Source: Stutzerimonas stutzeri (GTDB lineage: Bacteria; Pseudomonadota; Gammaproteobacteria; Pseudomonadales; Pseudomonadaceae). From it: a DNA stretch of 64,000 nucleotides. The translations under genes and the position numbers were made by a program. Where the stretch lies: the NCBI GenBank assembly GCA_019056435.1, contig CP077641.1, positions 2,666,001 to 2,730,000 on the forward strand. The letters are read 5' to 3'. The notes beneath the pieces are model-generated. The model searched no databases and had not been told where the DNA came from. It saw only the letters and a list, made by a program, of their open reading frames with translations. Below are positions 62,640 to 64,000 of this stretch, in pieces. Within the stretch, counting starts at the first letter, position 1. Each line of letters begins with the position of its first letter.

Positions 62640-64000
62640 ATGGCTGACCTGTTGAACATAGGCCTGTCCGGCCTGAGTGCCAGCAAGACTCAACTGTCGA
62701 TCACTGGTCACAACATCAGTAACGTCAACACGCCCGGCTTCAGCCGCCAGGATGCGTCGCAAGCGACCCGCACGCCGCAGTTCAGCGGTGCCGGCTACGT
62801 CGGCTCGGGCACGACGCTGGTGGAAGTCCGGCGCAGCTACAGCGAATTCCTCACCGCCCAGCTGCGCAGCAGCACGTCGCTGAGCAGCGACGTGGAGGCG
62901 TACAAGAGCCAGATCGACCAGCTCGACTCCCTGCTGGCGGGCAGTACCACGGGCATTACGCCGTCGCTGCAGAAGTTTTTCTCGGCCTTGCAGACCGCGG
63001 CGGAAGATCCCGCCAACATTCCGGCGCGTCAGCTCGTACTGGCTGAAGCCGAGGGCCTGGCGCGCCGCTTCAATACCGTGTCGGATCGCCTGACCGAGCA
63101 GAACAATTTCACCAACAAGCAAATGGCTGCGGTGACCGACCAGGTCAATCGCCTGGCCGGCAGCATTGGCAGCCTGAACAATGCCATCGCCATTGCGGCG
63201 GCCAACGGGCAGCAGCCCAACGACCTGCTCGATGCGCGCGACGAGGCCGTGCGCCAGCTGTCGACCTATATCGGCGTGACCGTTACGCCGCAGGACGACA
63301 ACACCTTCAACGTTTCCGTCGGCACAGGGCAGCCGCTCGTGGTCGGCAGCACGGTCAGCCGCCTGGAAGTCGTCCCCGGTCAGAGCGATCCCAATCGGCA
63401 CGAGATCCAGTTCGTCAGCGGCAGCTCGCGTCAGGGTATTACTTCGCAGATTACCGGCGGTGAGCTGGGCGGGCTGATTCGCTATCGGGAAGAAGTACTC
63501 GACCCGACCCTGAATTCGCTCGGCAGGCTGGCGCTGGCGGTGAGCGACCAGGTCAACTCGCAGCAGATCCAGGGGCTTGACCTGAAGGGGCAGGTCGGAA
63601 CGGCGCTGTTCGGCGACTACAACTCCAGTTCGCTGATGGGGCTGCGTGCGACGCCGTTCAGCAGCAACACCTCGACCGCCGATGCGTCCCTGCGCATCAC
63701 CGATACCCAGAACCTGACCATCAGCGACTATCGCATGGAGTTCGACGGCACGAACTATACGGCTCGACGCCTGAGCGACGGTGCGAACATCACCGTCACG
63801 CAGAATGCCGGCCCGCCGGCCTATCTCAGCTTCGCCGACAGTGCGGGCAAGGACCAGGGGTTCACCGTCGCCATCAGCGGGGCGCCGAACGCTGGCGACA
63901 GGTTTTCTCTGCAGCCGACCCGACGGGGCGCCACGGACATCAAGGTGGTGCTGGACCAGGCCGACCAGCTGGCGTTCGCCGCGCCGGTGAGGGCGGAAAG
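62640..64000 (+). CDS. flgK: Flagellar hook-associated protein 1 FlgK, N-terminal part (3' end outside window)
   Basis: Open from ATG 62640 to the window end, 453 residues, no stop or frame break. Begins MADLLNIGLSGLSASKTQLS, then ITGHNISNVNTPGFSRQ and SEFLTAQLRSS, the conserved FlgK start; the helical region with EQNNFTNKQMAAVTDQVNRL and NDLLDARDEAVRQLS follows. It joins hook and filament. Two bases separate it from flgJ. The C-terminal part is missing; usual full length is about 550-680. Confidence 0.95.
   Translation, partial: MADLLNIGLSGLSASKTQLSITGHNISNVNTPGFSRQDASQATRTPQFSGAGYVGSGTTLVEVRRSYSEFLTAQLRSSTSLSSDVEAYKSQIDQLDSLLAGSTTGITPSLQKFFSALQTAAEDPANIPARQLVLAEAEGLARRFNTVSDRLTEQNNFTNKQMAAVTDQVNRLAGSIGSLNNAIAIAAANGQQPNDLLDARDEAVRQLSTYIGVTVTPQDDNTFNVSVGTGQPLVVGSTVSRLEVVPGQSDPNRHEIQFVSGSSRQGITSQITGGELGGLIRYREEVLDPTLNSLGRLALAVSDQVNSQQIQGLDLKGQVGTALFGDYNSSSLMGLRATPFSSNTSTADASLRITDTQNLTISDYRMEFDGTNYTARRLSDGANITVTQNAGPPAYLSFADSAGKDQGFTVAISGAPNAGDRFSLQPTRRGATDIKVVLDQADQLAFAAPVRAE

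Overview
The window is about 64 kb of GC-rich chromosome from a Pseudomonas-like gammaproteobacterium. The best fit is the Stutzerimonas (Pseudomonas stutzeri) group. Evidence is the gene order mltG-tmk-holB-pilZ-tatD, rnd-ycgL-ycgN, alaS-lysC-rsmA-tRNA, and flgZNMA/cheVR/flgBCDE/flgFGHIJK, together with AmrZ, a molybdate-responsive modEABC operon and an NhaD antiporter. I see no insertion sequence, phage, integron, CRISPR array or replication origin. The region reads as core genome.

Layout. 1-3.2 kb: cell-wall and replication block (mltG end, tmk, holB, pilZ, tatD). 3.3-10.7 kb: mixed block with an aromatic amino acid permease, a class V aminotransferase divergent from a TetR regulator, a sirtuin, two paralogous NlpC/P60 lipoproteins, a small HNH protein and NhaD. 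10.8-14.8 kb: a three-subunit periplasmic molybdenum oxidoreductase (triheme cytochrome c, 2Fe-2S subunit, Mo subunit). 15.7-27.3 kb: a cobalamin riboswitch followed by btuB, a BtuN-like membrane protein, cobO, cobB, bluB, cobD, cobC, cobQ, cobP, cobT, an alpha-ribazole phosphatase and cobS, almost all overlapping or tightly spaced. 27.3-30.8 kb: modEABC on the minus strand behind a clear ModE operator; molybdate uptake would also serve the Mo enzyme nearby. 30.8-38.2 kb: redox, outer-membrane, sulfurtransferase, RNase D, YcgL/YcgN, peptidase and threonine aldolase genes. 38.3-43.2 kb: alaS, lysC, rsmA, tRNA-Ser(GCU) and two identical tRNA-Arg(ACG). 44-48.8 kb: mgtE and the Na+-pumping oxaloacetate decarboxylase oadGAB. 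48.9-50.3 kb: amrZ, two small membrane proteins and tRNA-Arg(CCU). 50.4-64 kb: flagellar and chemotaxis genes flgZ, flgN, flgM, flgA (minus), cheV, cheR and flgB to flgK (plus), with recognisable sigma-54 and sigma-28 promoters. flgK runs off the end.

The most striking signal is technical or evolutionary rather than a new system. I count 23 reading-frame or RNA-structure breaks of one or two bases in otherwise well-conserved genes, including essential ones (alaS, holB) and even a tRNA. Most are apparent losses of one base in G/C runs; three look like gains (two in A-runs). Each conserved protein continues perfectly in the next frame. The simplest reading is uncorrected sequencing indels, so I annotate these genes as full-length CDS and give the break point. 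The best biological leads are two tiny ORFs flanking mgtE, the structured nhaD leader, and the complete set of regulatory sites for B12, molybdate and flagella.
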